A stretch of 64,000 bases of DNA from Mycolicibacterium rhodesiae (GCF_002086695.1 NZ_MVIH01000008.1:62001-126000), one strand, 5' to 3'; shown: positions 36,201 to 47,174, counted from the first letter of the stretch. Notes: generated by a model not told the origin, from the sequence alone. Translations and numbers: made by a program.

Positions 36201-37130
36201 TCAGCTCAGCTGCGGAATGACTTCGGCGGCAAGGCGTTCCATCTGCTCGCGATCCTCCGCCAGGCTTGCGCCGACCGGGTGCAGCAGCAGCGTCTGCGCG
36301 CCGGCGTCGATCACCTCGCGTAGACCGCGCACGACATCCGATGGCGTGCCGGATACCGGGACCGCGTCAACGCCGGGCATCGATCCGTAGATCCGGCGCA
36401 GACCGGCTAGCACACGCTCGCGGGCCCGGGCCGCGTCGTCGTCGACGATCAGGTACACCCGCTTGCCGATCCGGAACGTGTTCGGATCCTTGTCCTGCTC
36501 GGCCAGTTCGGTGCGCAGGGTTCGCACGGCGGTCGCGAAGTTCGCGGTCGTTGAGGATCCCGCACCCATGAACGCGTCGCCATGGCGCACCGCGCGGGCG
36601 ATCGCGCGAGGGGCGTTGGCGCCGAACCAGATCGGCGGGTGCGGCCGCTGCACGGGCTTCGGGGAGATCGGCAGGTCGTCGACGTCCCGGAACCGTCCGT
36701 GAAACGTCACCCGCGGCTCGTCGGACCACGCCGCCTTCATCAACTGCAGGCCTTCGGTGAAGCTGCTGATAAAGGTCTTCGGGTCGACGCCGAACGCCTC
36801 GAACTTTCGCCGGCCACCGCCGGGCGCCACGCCGAGTTCCAATCGGCCATGGCTGAGCCGGTCCACGGCGGTCACCGTCGAGGCCAGTTGCAGAGGGTCG
36901 TGCAGCGAGGTGATCAGCACGGCCACGCCAAGCCGCAGGGTGGTGGTGCACGCCGCCGCCCAGGCCAGCAGTTCCATCGGTGCGATCATCGGCGACGGTC
37001 CGATGATCTGCTCGATCGTCCAACCACCCTCGAAGCCGAGGTCCTCGGCGCGGATCAGATAGCTCCGCAGCCCCTCGCCGTCGAAGCCGTCGGCGTCGAA
37101 CTGCGGTATCGAGATCGAGTACTTCACCAC
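36201..37130 (-). CDS. LLM-class F420-dependent oxidoreductase
   Basis: About 309 residues of a luciferase-like TIM barrel that uses F420 (or FMN) to reduce or oxidise its substrate. Signatures: KYSISIPQFDADGFDGEGL at the start, GWTIEQIIGP, LELGVAPGG, and PIWFGANAPRAI in the middle. Two adjacent GTG codons (37130 and 37127) are possible starts; a longer in-frame extension would run into sppA and is rejected. It is divergent from sppA with only 55 bases between. Substrate unknown. Confidence 0.82.
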   Translation of the reverse strand: MVKYSISIPQFDADGFDGEGLRSYLIRAEDLGFEGGWTIEQIIGPSPMIAPMELLAWAAACTTTLRLGVAVLITSLHDPLQLASTVTAVDRLSHGRLELGVAPGGGRRKFEAFGVDPKTFISSFTEGLQLMKAAWSDEPRVTFHGRFRDVDDLPISPKPVQRPHPPIWFGANAPRAIARAVRHGDAFMGAGSSTTANFATAVRTLRTELAEQDKDPNTFRIGKRVYLIVDDDAARARERVLAGLRRIYGSMPGVDAVPVSGTPSDVVRGLREVIDAGAQTLLLHPVGASLAEDREQMERLAAEVIPQLS

Positions 37131-37172
37131 TCCACCGTACGAGCGAGGGGAGGGCGCCCGCGCCGGCGTGGG

Positions 37173-37186
37173 TAATCTCGACTGTA
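37173..37186 (+). promoter_or_regulatory. Leaderless promoter of sppA
   Basis: TAATCT (37173-37178) is followed after seven bases by the ATG. This is the spacing of a mycobacterial leaderless transcript, in which transcription begins at the A of the start codon. There is no ribosome-binding site before the ATG. The -35 is not clear. Confidence 0.6.
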
Positions 37187-38991
37187 TGTTCGCCTTCCTG
37201 CCCGCGATTCCGGGCGCCGACGACCTCCGCGACGCGCTGCGGCGCATCGACACCGCCCGGCACCACGGTGTGCCCGACGGCTGCATCTTGGAGCTCGACC
37301 TGCAATCTGTCCCGCCGGAGTCCAGCGGATTCGACCCGCTGACCTTCATCACCGGTGGCGGCCGGACGATGCTGCTGCGCGACGCGGTTGCCGCGATCCA
37401 CCGCGCCGCAGAGGATCCGCGGGTGGCGGGACTCATTGCCCGAGTTCAGCTTTCGGCCGCCCCGGCCGGACCGGTGCAGGAACTGCGCGCCGCCATCGCC
37501 GCGTTCACCGAAACCAAGCCGTCGCTGGCGTGGGCCGAAACGTACCCCGGCACCCTGTCGTACTACCTGGCGTCGGCCTTCTCCGAGGTGTGGATGCAAC
37601 CGACGGGCACCGTCGGTCTGATCGGTTTCGCCACCAACGCGCTGTTTTTGCGCGACGCCCTGGACAAGGCCGGTATCGAGGCGCAGTTCGTGACGCGCGG
37701 CCAATACAAGTCGGCAGCCAATCTGTTCACCCAGGACCACTACACCGACGCGCACCGCGAGGCCGACTCCCGGTTGATCGCCAGCCTGCACAGCCAGGTG
37801 TGGCAGGCCATCGCCGAGTCTCGGCACATCGACGTCGCCGCCGTCGACGAACTGGCCAACCAGGCGCCGCTGCTGCGTGATGCCGCGGTCGACGGACATC
37901 TGGTCGACCGGATCGGCTTCCGCGACGAGGCGTATAGCCGAATCGCGGAACTCACTGGCCGGGAAGGGGTTTCGCCGGAATCCGGTGACGCCGACTCTGA
38001 CGACAACGCCCCGCCGCGGCTGTATCTGTCCCGGTACGCACACGCAGGCAAGGGCGGTCCCGCGGTACCGATGCCCTCGGTGCCAGGCCGCAAGAAGCGC
38101 CCGAGGATTGCGGTGGTCACCGTCGCCGGGGCGATCGTCAGCGGCCGCGGCGGCCCGCAGGGCCTGCCGATCGGCCGGTCCAGCGCCGGCGGTGACACCA
38201 TCGGCGCGGCGCTGCGCGAGGTCGCGGCCGATGACGACGTGGACGCGGTGGTGGTGCGGGTCGACAGTCCCGGCGGCTCGGTGACGGGTTCGGAGACCAT
38301 CTGGCGGGAAGTAAAGCGCCTGCGCGCCAAGGGCAAGCCGGTGGTGGCATCGATGGGCGCGGTCGCCGCATCGGGCGGCTACTACGTAGCGATGGCTGCC
38401 GACGCCATCGTCGCGAACCCGGGCACCATCACCGGGTCGATCGGTGTGCTGACCGGCAAGCTGGTGGCCCGGGGCCTGAAGGAGCGCCTCGGGGTCGGCT
38501 CGGACAGTGTGCGCACCAACGACAACGCCGACGCATGGTCGGTCAATGCGCCGTTCACCCCGGAACAGCAAGCTCTGGTGGAGGCCGAGGCCGATCTGTT
38601 CTACACCGACTTCGTGCAGCGGGTGGCCGAGGCCAGGCACATGTCCGTCGAGGCGGTCGAGGCGGTGGCGCAGGGTCGGGTGTGGACCGGTGCCGATGCC
38701 CTCGAGCACGGATTGGTCGACGAACTGGGCGGCCTGCGGACAGCGGTGCGACGGGCCAAGGTGCTCGCCGGGATCGACGCCGATAGCAAAGCGGAACTGG
38801 TCAGCTATCCCAGCTCGTCGCTGCGGGACTTCCTGCGTCCCAAGCCGTCATCGCAGCCGGCCGCGGCCTCACTACCGGAGGCCATCGCGGTGCTGATGGG
38901 CCAGTCCATCAGGGGCGTGGTCGATCAGAGCGAGCGTGCGCTGACCGGAACCAGTGCGCTGTGGCTGGGGTTCAACCCAGAGTGGCTCTGA
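37186..38991 (+). CDS. sppA: Signal peptide peptidase SppA, 67K type
   Basis: A 601-residue membrane-associated serine protease that cleaves leftover signal peptides. It has the two repeated S49 domains; the catalytic dyad is Lys175 (RGQYKSAAN) in the N-terminal half and Ser396 ([10 protein letters not shown]) in the C-terminal half. The typical length and the residues are intact. It follows Rv0724 in position, downstream of rplO. The start [10 protein letters not shown] is chosen from the leaderless promoter; the frame also opens six codons earlier. Confidence 0.92.
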   Translation: MFAFLPAIPGADDLRDALRRIDTARHHGVPDGCILELDLQSVPPESSGFDPLTFITGGGRTMLLRDAVAAIHRAAEDPRVAGLIARVQLSAAPAGPVQELRAAIAAFTETKPSLAWAETYPGTLSYYLASAFSEVWMQPTGTVGLIGFATNALFLRDALDKAGIEAQFVTRGQYKSAANLFTQDHYTDAHREADSRLIASLHSQVWQAIAESRHIDVAAVDELANQAPLLRDAAVDGHLVDRIGFRDEAYSRIAELTGREGVSPESGDADSDDNAPPRLYLSRYAHAGKGGPAVPMPSVPGRKKRPRIAVVTVAGAIVSGRGGPQGLPIGRSSAGGDTIGAALREVAADDDVDAVVVRVDSPGGSVTGSETIWREVKRLRAKGKPVVASMGAVAASGGYYVAMAADAIVANPGTITGSIGVLTGKLVARGLKERLGVGSDSVRTNDNADAWSVNAPFTPEQQALVEAEADLFYTDFVQRVAEARHMSVEAVEAVAQGRVWTGADALEHGLVDELGGLRTAVRRAKVLAGIDADSKAELVSYPSSSLRDFLRPKPSSQPAAASLPEAIAVLMGQSIRGVVDQSERALTGTSALWLGFNPEWL

Positions 38992-39889
38992 CGTAGACGA
39001 TTTCGCCGAAGGGGTTGTTGTCGTCCAGCTCGGGCCGGGGCGGCAGCCCAAGCTGCCGGAACAGCTCCTCGTCGGCGACGCCGGTGACGTCCCAACCCTT
39101 CCCGGTCAGGTACTCCATCACATGGCTGCGGGGGCCTGCGTAGACCAGTGACCCCATGTCGATGTCCAGCCCCTGATCGCGAGCCTGGGCTGTCATCGCC
39201 GTCCCCTTCGACGGGTCGAAATCCATGATGCCTGGCACGAATTCGGTGGCCACGGCGCTGCCCGGCGCACTCAACTCGGTGATCGTGTCGAACAACCGGT
39301 CCTGAGCTTCGGGCGGCAGGTAGACCAGCAGTCCCTCGGCCAGCCATGCGGTCGGCAGGCTCGGGTCGAAGCCGGCGGCGCGCAGGGCGGCGGGCCAGTC
39401 CTCGCGCAGATCGATGCCGACGGTGTGGCGCTGCGCCGGGGGCTGCACGCCGAGATCGTCGAACACCCCGGTTTTGAACGCGATGACGTCGGGCTGATCG
39501 ATCTCGAACACCACGGTGTCTGACGGCCACGGCAGCCGGTATGCGCGCGCGTCCAATCCGGACGCCAGGATCACCGCCTGCCGGATTCCGGTGCCGGTCG
39601 CCGACATGAAGTAGTCGTCGAAGAACTTGGCCCGCACACCCATTGCATCGATCATCGACTGCACGCGCTCGGGCGCCAGATCGCCGAATGCCGAGGTGTC
39701 GAGTTCGCCGTCGATCATCTTGATGAAGAAGTCGACGCCGACCGCGCGAACCAGGGGATCGGCGAACGGGTCGTTGACGAGCTGCCGCGGGTCTTTGGTT
39801 GCCAGCGCGCGACCGGCGGCCACGGCTGTCGCGGTGGCGCCGACGCTGGAGGTCAGGTCCCAGGTGTCGTCATCGGTGCGTGTCATCAC
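38972..39889 (-). CDS. SAM-dependent methyltransferase, TIGR00027 family (copy 4 of 4)
   Basis: A 305-residue member of the putative S-adenosylmethionine-dependent methyltransferase family that is greatly expanded in mycobacteria. Common elements: [14 protein letters not shown], the SAM-binding [14 protein letters not shown], and [20 protein letters not shown]. Overlaps the upstream paralogue (GTGATG), with start at 39889 or 39886. Substrates are unknown; reported members methylate small molecules or lipids. The 3' end overlaps sppA by 20 bases. Confidence 0.9.
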   Translation of the reverse strand: MMTRTDDDTWDLTSSVGATATAVAAGRALATKDPRQLVNDPFADPLVRAVGVDFFIKMIDGELDTSAFGDLAPERVQSMIDAMGVRAKFFDDYFMSATGTGIRQAVILASGLDARAYRLPWPSDTVVFEIDQPDVIAFKTGVFDDLGVQPPAQRHTVGIDLREDWPAALRAAGFDPSLPTAWLAEGLLVYLPPEAQDRLFDTITELSAPGSAVATEFVPGIMDFDPSKGTAMTAQARDQGLDIDMGSLVYAGPRSHVMEYLTGKGWDVTGVADEELFRQLGLPPRPELDDNNPFGEIVYVRATLG

Positions 39890-40812
39890 TGCTCCTGTGA
39901 TCGGGTGGCGGTCAGGTAACCGGTGCTGTCGCTGAACTGCACCAGCGTCTCGTCATCGGGTAAGTCAAAGCCGTTGGCGGCGTACGACTCCCGGGTGCTC
40001 ATCGTGCTGATGCGCCACCCGCGTTCGGCCAGGTAGTCGCCGGCCGAGTTCCGCTCGCCGTCGTAGAACAGGGCAGGCAGATCGATGTCGGAGCCGATCT
40101 GGGCCGAGTACTTCTTGAACCGGTCGCGCCAGCTGTCCGGCAATGTCATTCCCGCGGCCATGAATTCGGTGGCGAAGCGGCTTCCCGGCGCCGACAGCGC
40201 GGTGACGTTGTCCAGCAACCGGTCCTGCGCCTCCGGGGGCAGATAGATCAACAAGCCTTCGGCGATCCACGCTGTTGGTTGGTCGGCGTCGAAACCGTGT
40301 TCCCGCAACGCCGTCGGCCAGTCGTCGCGCAGGTCGATGGCGACGGTGCGGCGATCGGCGGTAGGTGACACTCCCAGGTCGGCCATCACGCGGGTCTTGA
40401 ACTCGATGACCTGCGGCTGGTCCAGCTCGAACACGACCGAGCCGGCCGGCCAGCTCATTCGGTAGGCGCGGGTGTCCAGGCCCGAGGCCAGGATGACGGC
40501 CTGGGTGACGCCGTCGCGGGCCGCGTTGGTGAACACGTCGTCGAAATACCGGGTGCGCACCGCGATCTGTTCGGTCATCCGGCGCCGGTTGAGCATCGGG
40601 TCGTCCTCGATGTTGGCCTCGCCGGTGGCCACCCGGATCAGGGACTCCACACCGACGGCCTTGACGAGTGCGTCGGCGTACGGGTCGTGGATGAGCGCGT
40701 CCGGTCCGCGGGAGGCCAGCGCGCGCGACGCCGCCACCGTTGTCGCGGTGGCGCCGACGCTTGATGCCAGGTCCCAGGTGTCGCCGTCGTAGCGGATGTT
40801 TGTCTTGCTCAT
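39886..40812 (-). CDS. SAM-dependent methyltransferase, TIGR00027 family (copy 3 of 4)
   Basis: A 308-residue paralogue of the same family with [33 protein letters not shown] and [20 protein letters not shown]. Its C-terminal third is the least like copy 4, so substrate specificity is probably different. Coupled to copy 4 by a 4-base overlap; four bases from copy 2. Confidence 0.9.
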   Translation of the reverse strand: MSKTNIRYDGDTWDLASSVGATATTVAASRALASRGPDALIHDPYADALVKAVGVESLIRVATGEANIEDDPMLNRRRMTEQIAVRTRYFDDVFTNAARDGVTQAVILASGLDTRAYRMSWPAGSVVFELDQPQVIEFKTRVMADLGVSPTADRRTVAIDLRDDWPTALREHGFDADQPTAWIAEGLLIYLPPEAQDRLLDNVTALSAPGSRFATEFMAAGMTLPDSWRDRFKKYSAQIGSDIDLPALFYDGERNSAGDYLAERGWRISTMSTRESYAANGFDLPDDETLVQFSDSTGYLTATRSQEQ

Positions 40813-40816
40813 GCTG

Positions 40817-41722
40817 TTACTTCCGGATTGCGGTGACGGACACGGAGTTCCGCAGTGATTCGGTCAGGGTGGTCTCGGGGAATGGCCGCCCGTACGCGGC
40901 GAACAGGTCTGCGCGCGCCTGGGAGCCGACCTGCCAGCCCTGCTGTTCGAGGTAGCCGATGACGGGGTTGCGTTCCCCGTCGTAGAACAGGTCGGACATG
41001 TTGATGTCCAGCCCTCGTTCGCGCCATTGGTCACTGATCGCCTTGGAACGGTCGGCCAGACCGCGACCGCCGTCGGGGTGGTATTCGGTGGCGATCCGGC
41101 TGCCCGGCGCGGACAACGCGGTGATGTTGTCGAACAACCGGTCCTGGGCCTCCGGCGGCAGATAGACCAGCAGGCCTTCGGCGCTCCACGCGGTCGGCAA
41201 GGTGGCGTCAAAACCGTTGGCCCGCAGCGCTGCCGGCCAATCGTCGCGCAGGTCGACGCTGACCGTGCGGAGGTCCGCCGTGGGGGAGGCGCCGAGCGCG
41301 GCCAGCGTCTCGGTCTTGAAGTCGATGACCTGGGGCTGGTCGATCTCGTAGACCACCGTGCCGGCCGGCCACGTCAACCGATACGACCGGGAGTCCAGGC
41401 CGGAGGCCAGGATGACCGCCTGACGCACTCCTGCGGCGGCCGCAGTCAGGAAGAAGTCGTCGAAGAAGCGGGTCCGCACCGCCATCACATCGGTCATCAC
41501 CCGGGCGGTCTCGGCGCCGTCCATCGCTGCCATGTCGATGTCGCCGTCGACCATCTTCGTGAAGACGTCGATCCCGACGGCGCGAACCAGGGGAGCGGCG
41601 AACGGATCGTCGATGAGGGCGCTCTCTTCGCGGCTGGCCACCGCACGGGCGGCGGCCACCATGGTCGCGGTGGTGCCGACGCTGGTGGCCAGGTCCCAGG
41701 AGTCGGAGTCGCTGCGGCTCAT
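40817..41722 (-). CDS. SAM-dependent methyltransferase, TIGR00027 family (copy 2 of 4)
   Basis: A 301-residue paralogue ([53 protein letters not shown]). It starts inside the end of copy 1 (ATGA) and ends four bases before copy 3. The four form a single translational chain. Confidence 0.9.
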   Translation of the reverse strand: MSRSDSDSWDLATSVGTTATMVAAARAVASREESALIDDPFAAPLVRAVGIDVFTKMVDGDIDMAAMDGAETARVMTDVMAVRTRFFDDFFLTAAAAGVRQAVILASGLDSRSYRLTWPAGTVVYEIDQPQVIDFKTETLAALGASPTADLRTVSVDLRDDWPAALRANGFDATLPTAWSAEGLLVYLPPEAQDRLFDNITALSAPGSRIATEYHPDGGRGLADRSKAISDQWRERGLDINMSDLFYDGERNPVIGYLEQQGWQVGSQARADLFAAYGRPFPETTLTESLRNSVSVTAIRK

Positions 41723-42639
41723 CGGGCACCGCCGTAGATGGCGCTGAGGTAGTAGAGCTTGCCCATCGGTTCGTCGTCGTCGAGCGCGGCCCGCCCGCCG
41801 GCCGTGAGCAGCTCGTTGACCGAGGTGCTGCGCGTCCGCCAGCCGTGGTCGGCCAGGTAGGCGCTGGGCTCGTGACGCTCACCGAGATAGACGAGGGCTC
41901 CGAAGTCCAGGTCGACGCCCTGCTCGCGCCACTTGTCGGCGTGGGTCCGCATGCTTTCGCGGGTTTGTTCCTGTTCGTCCGGCGCGATGGGCGGCGCGGT
42001 GTCGATGGCCACCCGGCTGCCGGGAGCGGACAGGTCGGTGATGGAGTCCAGTAGGCGGTCCTGGGCGTCCGGCGGCAGGTAGCCCAGCAGGCCTTCGGCG
42101 CTCCACGCAGTGGGTGCCTGCGGGTCGAAGCCGGCCTCGCGCAGCGCGGCCGCCCAGTCGTTGCGCAGGTCCATCGCGACCGGCCTGCGGTCACACGTCG
42201 GTACGGCGCCCTGCTCGGCGAGCGTCTGGGTCTTGAATGCGATGACGTCGGGCTGATCGATCTCGTAGACGACCATGCCGGCCGGCCAGTCCAGGCGGTA
42301 GGCACGCGAGTCCAGACCGGAGGCGAGGATGACGACCTGGCGGACACCGGCCTCGGCGGCGCCGAGGAAGAACTCGTCGAAGAACTTCGTGCGCACCGCC
42401 ATGTTGTCGGTCATCCGGGTCACGCCCACGGCTGTCTGGTCGTCGGGCGCGGGCAGATCGCCGCTGGCCATCTTGGTGAAGAAGTCGATGCCGACGGCGC
42501 GCACCAGAGGTTCGGCGAACGGGTCGTCGATCAAGGGTTCGTGCTCCCGACTCGCCGCGGCGCGGGCGGCGGCGACCAGAGTCGCGGTGGCACCCACGCT
42601 GGAGGCCAGGTCCCAGGTGTCGTTGTCGGTACGCGTCAT
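41719..42639 (-). CDS. SAM-dependent methyltransferase, TIGR00027 family (copy 1 of 4)
   Basis: A 306-residue paralogue ([53 protein letters not shown]). First gene of the minus-strand chain; the upstream promoter lies in the 350-bp gap before secY. In M. tuberculosis two or three related genes occupy the same place (Rv0725c, Rv0726c, Rv0731c). Confidence 0.9.
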   Translation of the reverse strand: MTRTDNDTWDLASSVGATATLVAAARAAASREHEPLIDDPFAEPLVRAVGIDFFTKMASGDLPAPDDQTAVGVTRMTDNMAVRTKFFDEFFLGAAEAGVRQVVILASGLDSRAYRLDWPAGMVVYEIDQPDVIAFKTQTLAEQGAVPTCDRRPVAMDLRNDWAAALREAGFDPQAPTAWSAEGLLGYLPPDAQDRLLDSITDLSAPGSRVAIDTAPPIAPDEQEQTRESMRTHADKWREQGVDLDFGALVYLGERHEPSAYLADHGWRTRSTSVNELLTAGGRAALDDDEPMGKLYYLSAIYGGAR

Positions 42640-42993
42640 CGTTTGACCCTCACTGCCGCGATTGATACTTAGCTGAGTTAACCACTATCGACTGTACGTT
42701 GTTCCCGCTGTGTGATTCCTGAGCGCGCCGCTGCCCGCCGTACCCATTCCCGGGTCGCTTCGCTCCTGCCCGCCGTACCCATTCCCGGGTCGCTTCGCTC
42801 CTGCCCGCCGTGGCACTGATCCGCGGATTCCCGCCCTGCCTGGGCCAACTGTTACTCTCGTAGACTGTTTGAGCGAGCGGTGCCGCAGGCGAAAATCCTG
42901 GCGGCGATCGGCGCAAGGCAGGATTACCCGAACGCTGGCCAGGCCAGCCCCAATGGCACGCTGTGACTCACGTCCGGCTGCCCAGGAGGAAGA
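42640..42993. other. Intergenic region before secY, with divergent promoters and a tandem repeat
   Basis: There is no gene here. The left part should hold the promoter of the methyltransferase chain; the middle has the 35-bp tandem repeat; the right part has a likely secY -10 (TAGACT, 42861-42866, without a clear -35) and a leader of about 120 bases ending in AGGAGGAAGA before the GTG start. Confidence 0.55.
42731..42811. repeat. Exact 35-bp tandem repeat, 2.3 copies
   Basis: The unit begins CTGCCCGCCGTACCCATTCC and ends with CGGGTCGCTTCGCTC; two copies (42731-42765 and 42766-42800) are identical, followed by the first 11 bases of a third. It resembles the short GC-rich interspersed repeats seen in mycobacterial intergenic DNA, and could vary in copy number between strains. 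Confidence 0.9.
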
Positions 42994-44319
42994 GTGCTCT
43001 CGGCTTTCATCTCTTCGCTCAGGACGGCCGACCTGAGGCGAAAGATCCTGTTCACGTTGGGTGTCGTGATCCTGTACCGGGTCGGCGCCTCGCTGCCGTC
43101 CCCCGGGGTCAACTACAAGAACGTCCACCAATGCATCGAGCAGGTGAGCGGTGGTGCCGGCGGGCAGATCTACTCGCTGATCAACCTGTTCTCCGGCGGC
43201 GCGCTGCTGCAGCTGACGGTGTTCGCGGTGGGCGTCATGCCCTACATCACCGCCAGCATCATCGTGCAGCTGCTCACAGTGGTCATCCCGCGTTTCGAAC
43301 AGCTGCGCAAGGAGGGTCAGGCCGGCCAGGCCAAGATGACCCAGTACACGCGCTACCTGGCGATCGCGCTGGCCATCCTGCAAGCCACCAGCATCGTGGC
43401 CCTGGCCGCCAACGGCGGACTGCTGCAGGGCTGCACCCTGGACATCCTGCAGAGTCAGAGCATCTTCTCGCTGGTCATCATCGTCCTGGTGATGACCGCG
43501 GGCGCCGCGCTGGTCATGTGGATGGGTGAACTGGTCACCGAGCGGGGCGTCGGCAACGGCATGTCGCTGCTGATCTTCGCCGGTATCGCCGCGCGCATCC
43601 CCGCCGAGGGCAAGAGCATCCTGGACAGCCGCGGCGGCCTGATCTTCGCCGCGGTCTGTGGGGCTGCTCTGCTGATCATCATCGGCGTCGTGTTCGTCGA
43701 GCAGGGCCAGCGCCGCATCCCGGTGCAGTACGCCAAGCGCATGGTGGGCAGGCGCATGTACGGCGGCACGTCGACCTATCTGCCGTTGAAGGTCAACCAG
43801 GCCGGCGTCATCCCCGTCATCTTCGCGTCGTCGCTCATCTACATCCCGCACCTGATCACTCAGCTGATCCAGAGCGGGCGCACCACCCCGAGTAACGGCT
43901 GGTGGGATCGCTTCGTCGCCAACTACCTGACGAATCCGGCGGATCCCGTTTATATCGGCATCTATTTCGGCCTGATCATCTTCTTCACCTACTTCTATGT
44001 CTCGATCACGTTCAACCCTGACGAGCGTGCCGACGAGATGAAGAAGTTCGGCGGCTTCATCCCCGGGATCCGACCGGGCAAGCCGACCGCCGACTACCTG
44101 CGGTACGTGTTGAACCGGATCACCCTGCCCGGCTCGATCTACCTCGGTGTCATCGCCGTCCTGCCGAACGTGTTCCTGCAGATGGGCAATAGCGGCGGCG
44201 TCCAGAACCTGCCGTTCGGCGGTACCGCGGTTCTGATCATGATCGGTGTCGGTTTGGATACGGTCAAACAGATCGAGAGCCAGCTCATGCAGCGCAACTA
44301 CGAAGGGTTCCTGAAGTGA
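42994..44319 (+). CDS. secY: Preprotein translocase subunit SecY
   Basis: A 441-residue channel protein with ten membrane helices. Visible features: [20 protein letters not shown], the plug region after helix 1, and [20 protein letters not shown]. It forms the membrane pore of the Sec system with SecE and SecG. GTG start with AGGAGGAAGA before it. Overlaps adk by 4 bases. In many bacteria secY follows rplO, but here about 7 kb of other genes lie between, as in M. tuberculosis. Confidence 0.97.
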   Translation: MLSAFISSLRTADLRRKILFTLGVVILYRVGASLPSPGVNYKNVHQCIEQVSGGAGGQIYSLINLFSGGALLQLTVFAVGVMPYITASIIVQLLTVVIPRFEQLRKEGQAGQAKMTQYTRYLAIALAILQATSIVALAANGGLLQGCTLDILQSQSIFSLVIIVLVMTAGAALVMWMGELVTERGVGNGMSLLIFAGIAARIPAEGKSILDSRGGLIFAAVCGAALLIIIGVVFVEQGQRRIPVQYAKRMVGRRMYGGTSTYLPLKVNQAGVIPVIFASSLIYIPHLITQLIQSGRTTPSNGWWDRFVANYLTNPADPVYIGIYFGLIIFFTYFYVSITFNPDERADEMKKFGGFIPGIRPGKPTADYLRYVLNRITLPGSIYLGVIAVLPNVFLQMGNSGGVQNLPFGGTAVLIMIGVGLDTVKQIESQLMQRNYEGFLK

Positions 44320-44861
44320 GAATCGTTCTGCTGGGACCGCCGGGCGCGGGCAAGGGAACCCAGGCTGCTGACCTGGCCAAGAAGTTCGGCATTCCGCACG
44401 TCTCCACCGGTGACCTGTTCCGTGACAACATCACGCGCGGCACCGAGCTGGGCGTTGAGGCCAAGAAGTACCTCGACGCCGGCGACCTGGTCCCGGCCAC
44501 GCTGACCAACGCGCTGGTCGACTCCCGTCTCGATGACGCGGACGTGAGCGACGGATTCATCCTCGACGGCTTCCCCCGCTCGGTCGAGCAGGCCGAGGCG
44601 CTCAAGCAGATGCTGAGCCGCCGCAACCTCAAACTCGACGCGGTGCTGGAGTTCCGGGTGCCGGAGGAGGAACTGGTCACGCGACTCATGGGCCGTGGCC
44701 GTGCCGACGACAACGAGGACACCATCCGCAACCGGTTCAAGGTGTACCGCGACGAGACCGCGCCGCTGCTGGACTACTACTCCGAAGAACTCAAGACCGT
44801 TGACGCCGTCGGCAGCCTCGATGAGGTGTTCGCCCGGGCGCTGCACGCACTCGGTCGCTGA
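44316..44861 (+). CDS. adk: Adenylate kinase, short form
   Basis: A 181-residue adenylate kinase with the P-loop [10 protein letters not shown] (residues 7-16), the AMP site [13 protein letters not shown] and [13 protein letters not shown]. The LID lacks the zinc domain and is short, as in other mycobacterial Adk. It balances AMP, ADP and ATP. Starts GTG inside the secY stop. Confidence 0.97.
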   Translation: MRIVLLGPPGAGKGTQAADLAKKFGIPHVSTGDLFRDNITRGTELGVEAKKYLDAGDLVPATLTNALVDSRLDDADVSDGFILDGFPRSVEQAEALKQMLSRRNLKLDAVLEFRVPEEELVTRLMGRGRADDNEDTIRNRFKVYRDETAPLLDYYSEELKTVDAVGSLDEVFARALHALGR

Positions 44862-44867
44862 GTTTCG

Positions 44868-45665
44868 ATGGTTTCACTGCCCGGGCTGCGCAATCGCAAA
44901 ACCGTTCCCGCCCGCACGCCGGGTGAGCTGGATGCGATGGCCGCCGCCGGCGCCGTGGTGGCGGCAGCGTTGCGCGCCGTCCAGGCGGCCGCCGCTCCCG
45001 GGGTCTCGACCAAGGACCTTGACGACGTCGCCGAGTCGGTGATTCGGCAGGCCTACGGCACGCCGTCTTTCCTCGGCTACCACGGCTACCCAGCCAGCAT
45101 CTGCTCCTCGGTCAATGACCGTGTGGTGCATGGCATTCCGATGCCGGACGAGAAGCTGGCCGACGGCGACCTGGTGTCGATCGACTGCGGTGCGATCATC
45201 GACGGCTGGCACGGCGACGCCGCCGTCACGTTCGGGATCGGCACGTTGATCGCGATGGACGAGGCGCTGTCGGCGGCGACGAAGCAGTCGATGGAAGCCG
45301 GTATCGCGGCGATGATCCCCGGTAACCGGCTCACCGACGTGTCGCATGCCATCGAGACCGGCACCCGCGCCGCCGAACAGACCTACGGACGCCGGTTCGG
45401 CATCGTCGCCGGCTACGGCGGGCACGGCATCGGCCGCGCCATGCACATGGACCCGTTCCTGCCCAACGAGGGCGAACCCGGCCGCGGCCCTATGCTGGTG
45501 GCCGGATCGGTGCTGGCCATCGAACCGATGCTGACCCTGGGCACCACCAAGACCCGGATCCTGGCCGACGAGTGGACCGTCGTCACCGCCGACGGGTCCC
45601 GCGCCGCGCACTGGGAACACACCGTCGCCGTCACCGACGACGGCCCGCGCATCCTGACCGTCTGA
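44868..45665 (+). CDS. map: Methionine aminopeptidase, type I
   Basis: A 265-residue type I aminopeptidase that removes N-terminal methionine. The five metal ligands are in [14 protein letters not shown] (two Asp), HGIGRAMH (His), IEPM (Glu) and the WEHTVAV (Glu) segment near the end. Co-oriented with and six bases from adk; Rv0734 equivalent. Mycobacteria also have a second map elsewhere. Confidence 0.95.
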   Translation: MVSLPGLRNRKTVPARTPGELDAMAAAGAVVAAALRAVQAAAAPGVSTKDLDDVAESVIRQAYGTPSFLGYHGYPASICSSVNDRVVHGIPMPDEKLADGDLVSIDCGAIIDGWHGDAAVTFGIGTLIAMDEALSAATKQSMEAGIAAMIPGNRLTDVSHAIETGTRAAEQTYGRRFGIVAGYGGHGIGRAMHMDPFLPNEGEPGRGPMLVAGSVLAIEPMLTLGTTKTRILADEWTVVTADGSRAAHWEHTVAVTDDGPRILTV

Positions 45666-45760
45666 TCTCCCCCGAGACCGCCACCATGGCTGTTGATGGG
45701 CCCGGATCACGACCCTGAGGTCGATTTCGCGGCTGGCCGGTAGTGCTTTCGCGCACACTG

Positions 45761-45788
45761 TGAACCAAATGCCCACCGGTTACGTGTA
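45761..45788 (+). promoter_or_regulatory. SigL-type promoter of the sigL-rslA operon
   Basis: TGAACC (45761-45766) and CGTGTA (45783-45788) are 16 bp apart. TGAACC with a CGTG-type -10 is the known SigL recognition pattern, so sigL is probably autoregulated. It begins 40 bases before the ATG. Confidence 0.75.
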
Positions 45789-45806
45789 TCAGCCGGGAGG
45801 TTGACC

Positions 45807-46322
45807 ATGGACGACCCGGAGGCGGCGCTGGTTCGGGTGCTCTACGAGGAGCACGCCGCCGCGCTGTGGCGCTATGCGCTGCGGCTGACCGGCGATCCGG
45901 CGCGCGCGGAGGATGTGGTCCAGGAGACCCTGTTGCGGGCCTGGCAACATCCCGAGGTCGCCGGTGACGCCGAGCGTTCTGCTCGGGCGTGGCTGTTCAC
46001 GGTGGCCCGCAACATGATCATCGACGAACGGCGCAGCGCCCGGTTCCGCCGGGAAACCGACTCGCTGAACACCGAGGGGGCGCCGGAGCCCGCAGGGCCC
46101 GACGAGGTCAACAGCGCGCTGGACCGGCTGCTGATCGGGGATGCGCTGGCTCAGCTGTCGCCTGATCACCGCGCCGTGGTCCGGCGTTCCTACTATCTTG
46201 GCTGGACCACCGCGCAGATCGCGGCCGACCTTCAGATCGCCGAGGGGACGGTGAAGTCGAGGCTGCACTACGCGGTGCGCGCGCTTCGGCTGACGTTGCA
46301 GGAGATGGGGGTGACCCGGTGA
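45807..46322 (+). CDS. sigL: ECF sigma factor SigL
   Basis: A 171-residue ECF sigma factor with region 2 (RYALRLTGDPARAEDVVQET and ARAWLFTVARNMIIDERR) and region 4 (QLSPDHRAVVRRSYYLGW; AEGTVKSRLHYAVRALRL). Located after adk-map with rslA next, as in M. tuberculosis Rv0735-Rv0736, where SigL controls polyketide and cell-envelope-related genes. ATG 45807 is preferred over the TTG two codons earlier. It overlaps rslA by 4 bases. Confidence 0.93.
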   Translation: MDDPEAALVRVLYEEHAAALWRYALRLTGDPARAEDVVQETLLRAWQHPEVAGDAERSARAWLFTVARNMIIDERRSARFRRETDSLNTEGAPEPAGPDEVNSALDRLLIGDALAQLSPDHRAVVRRSYYLGWTTAQIAADLQIAEGTVKSRLHYAVRALRLTLQEMGVTR

Positions 46323-47038
46323 AGGATCCATACGATCCCTACGAGACGTGGGACGCCGCCTACGTGCTGGGGTCGCTGTCGAGCACCGAACGACGCGAAT
46401 ACGAAGCGCACCTCAGCGGATGCGTGCCCTGCCGTTCGTCGGTCGGCGAGCTCAGCGGCATGCCTGCGCTGCTGGCCATGCTCACCCCCGACGAGGTGAC
46501 CGCCATCGACACCGGCGGGATGGAACCGCCGCCGTTGCGCCCGCAACTGCTCGACGGCCTGCTGTTCGAGGTGCGCAGGCGTCGCCGCCGGGGACGGTGG
46601 ATCACCTGGTCGGTGGCCACCGCGGCCGCCGCGGTGCTCGCCGTCGGGGTGTTCGTCGCGATCAAGCCCGCACCGTTCGGCGCGCACACCCCCGCCCCGC
46701 AGGTGTCGGCTGCGACGGTCAGCATGACACCGGTGATGCCGTCGTCGTTCGACGCGACGATCCAGGTCACACCGATGGGGTGGGGCACCCATATCGAGAT
46801 GACCTGCACCTACCACCAGGAGATCGGCGCCGACGCGACAGAGGACGCGGACAAGCTGGCGATGTATGCCGTCGGTCGCGACGGTAGCCGGGTTCAGCTG
46901 GCGACGTGGATGGCGCGCGAAGGGGAGTCGGCCTCGCCGACCGGCAGCACGTCAATGCCGATGGAGAAGATCGCCGCAGTACAGGTCGTCAAGGCCGAGA
47001 CCGGTGACGTGCTGCTGCAGCGCAGCTTGTCCTCCTGA
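46319..47038 (+). CDS. rslA: Anti-sigma factor RslA
   Basis: A 239-residue membrane protein with the zinc anti-sigma motif HxxxCxxC at His31, Cys35 and Cys38 (HLSGCVPC), a single membrane helix near residues 94-113 (WITWSVATAAAAVLAVGVFV) and an extracytoplasmic sensor domain. In M. tuberculosis RslA releases SigL on oxidation of the zinc site. GTG start overlapping sigL. Confidence 0.92.
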   Translation: MKDPYDPYETWDAAYVLGSLSSTERREYEAHLSGCVPCRSSVGELSGMPALLAMLTPDEVTAIDTGGMEPPPLRPQLLDGLLFEVRRRRRRGRWITWSVATAAAAVLAVGVFVAIKPAPFGAHTPAPQVSAATVSMTPVMPSSFDATIQVTPMGWGTHIEMTCTYHQEIGADATEDADKLAMYAVGRDGSRVQLATWMAREGESASPTGSTSMPMEKIAAVQVVKAETGDVLLQRSLSS

Positions 47039-47174
47039 CGGATCTGTTGACCAGTCAAAAGCATTCTCTACAAGCACTTTTCGACTAACCAATGCCGCCG
47101 TTCCGGGCGAGCGTGGATTCTCGGCCGCGGTGGCAGCCCGACGGTAGTGCCCTACGGGGGTGGGTCGATGCGGT

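Noticed and set aside
36367..38709. 780-codon minus-strand frame opposite sppA
   Set aside because: It is a mirror frame of sppA that joins the LLM gene region in a different frame; no family match and no start signal.
42731..42811. CRISPR array
   Set aside because: The 35-bp units are directly adjacent with no spacers, and there are no cas genes in the window.
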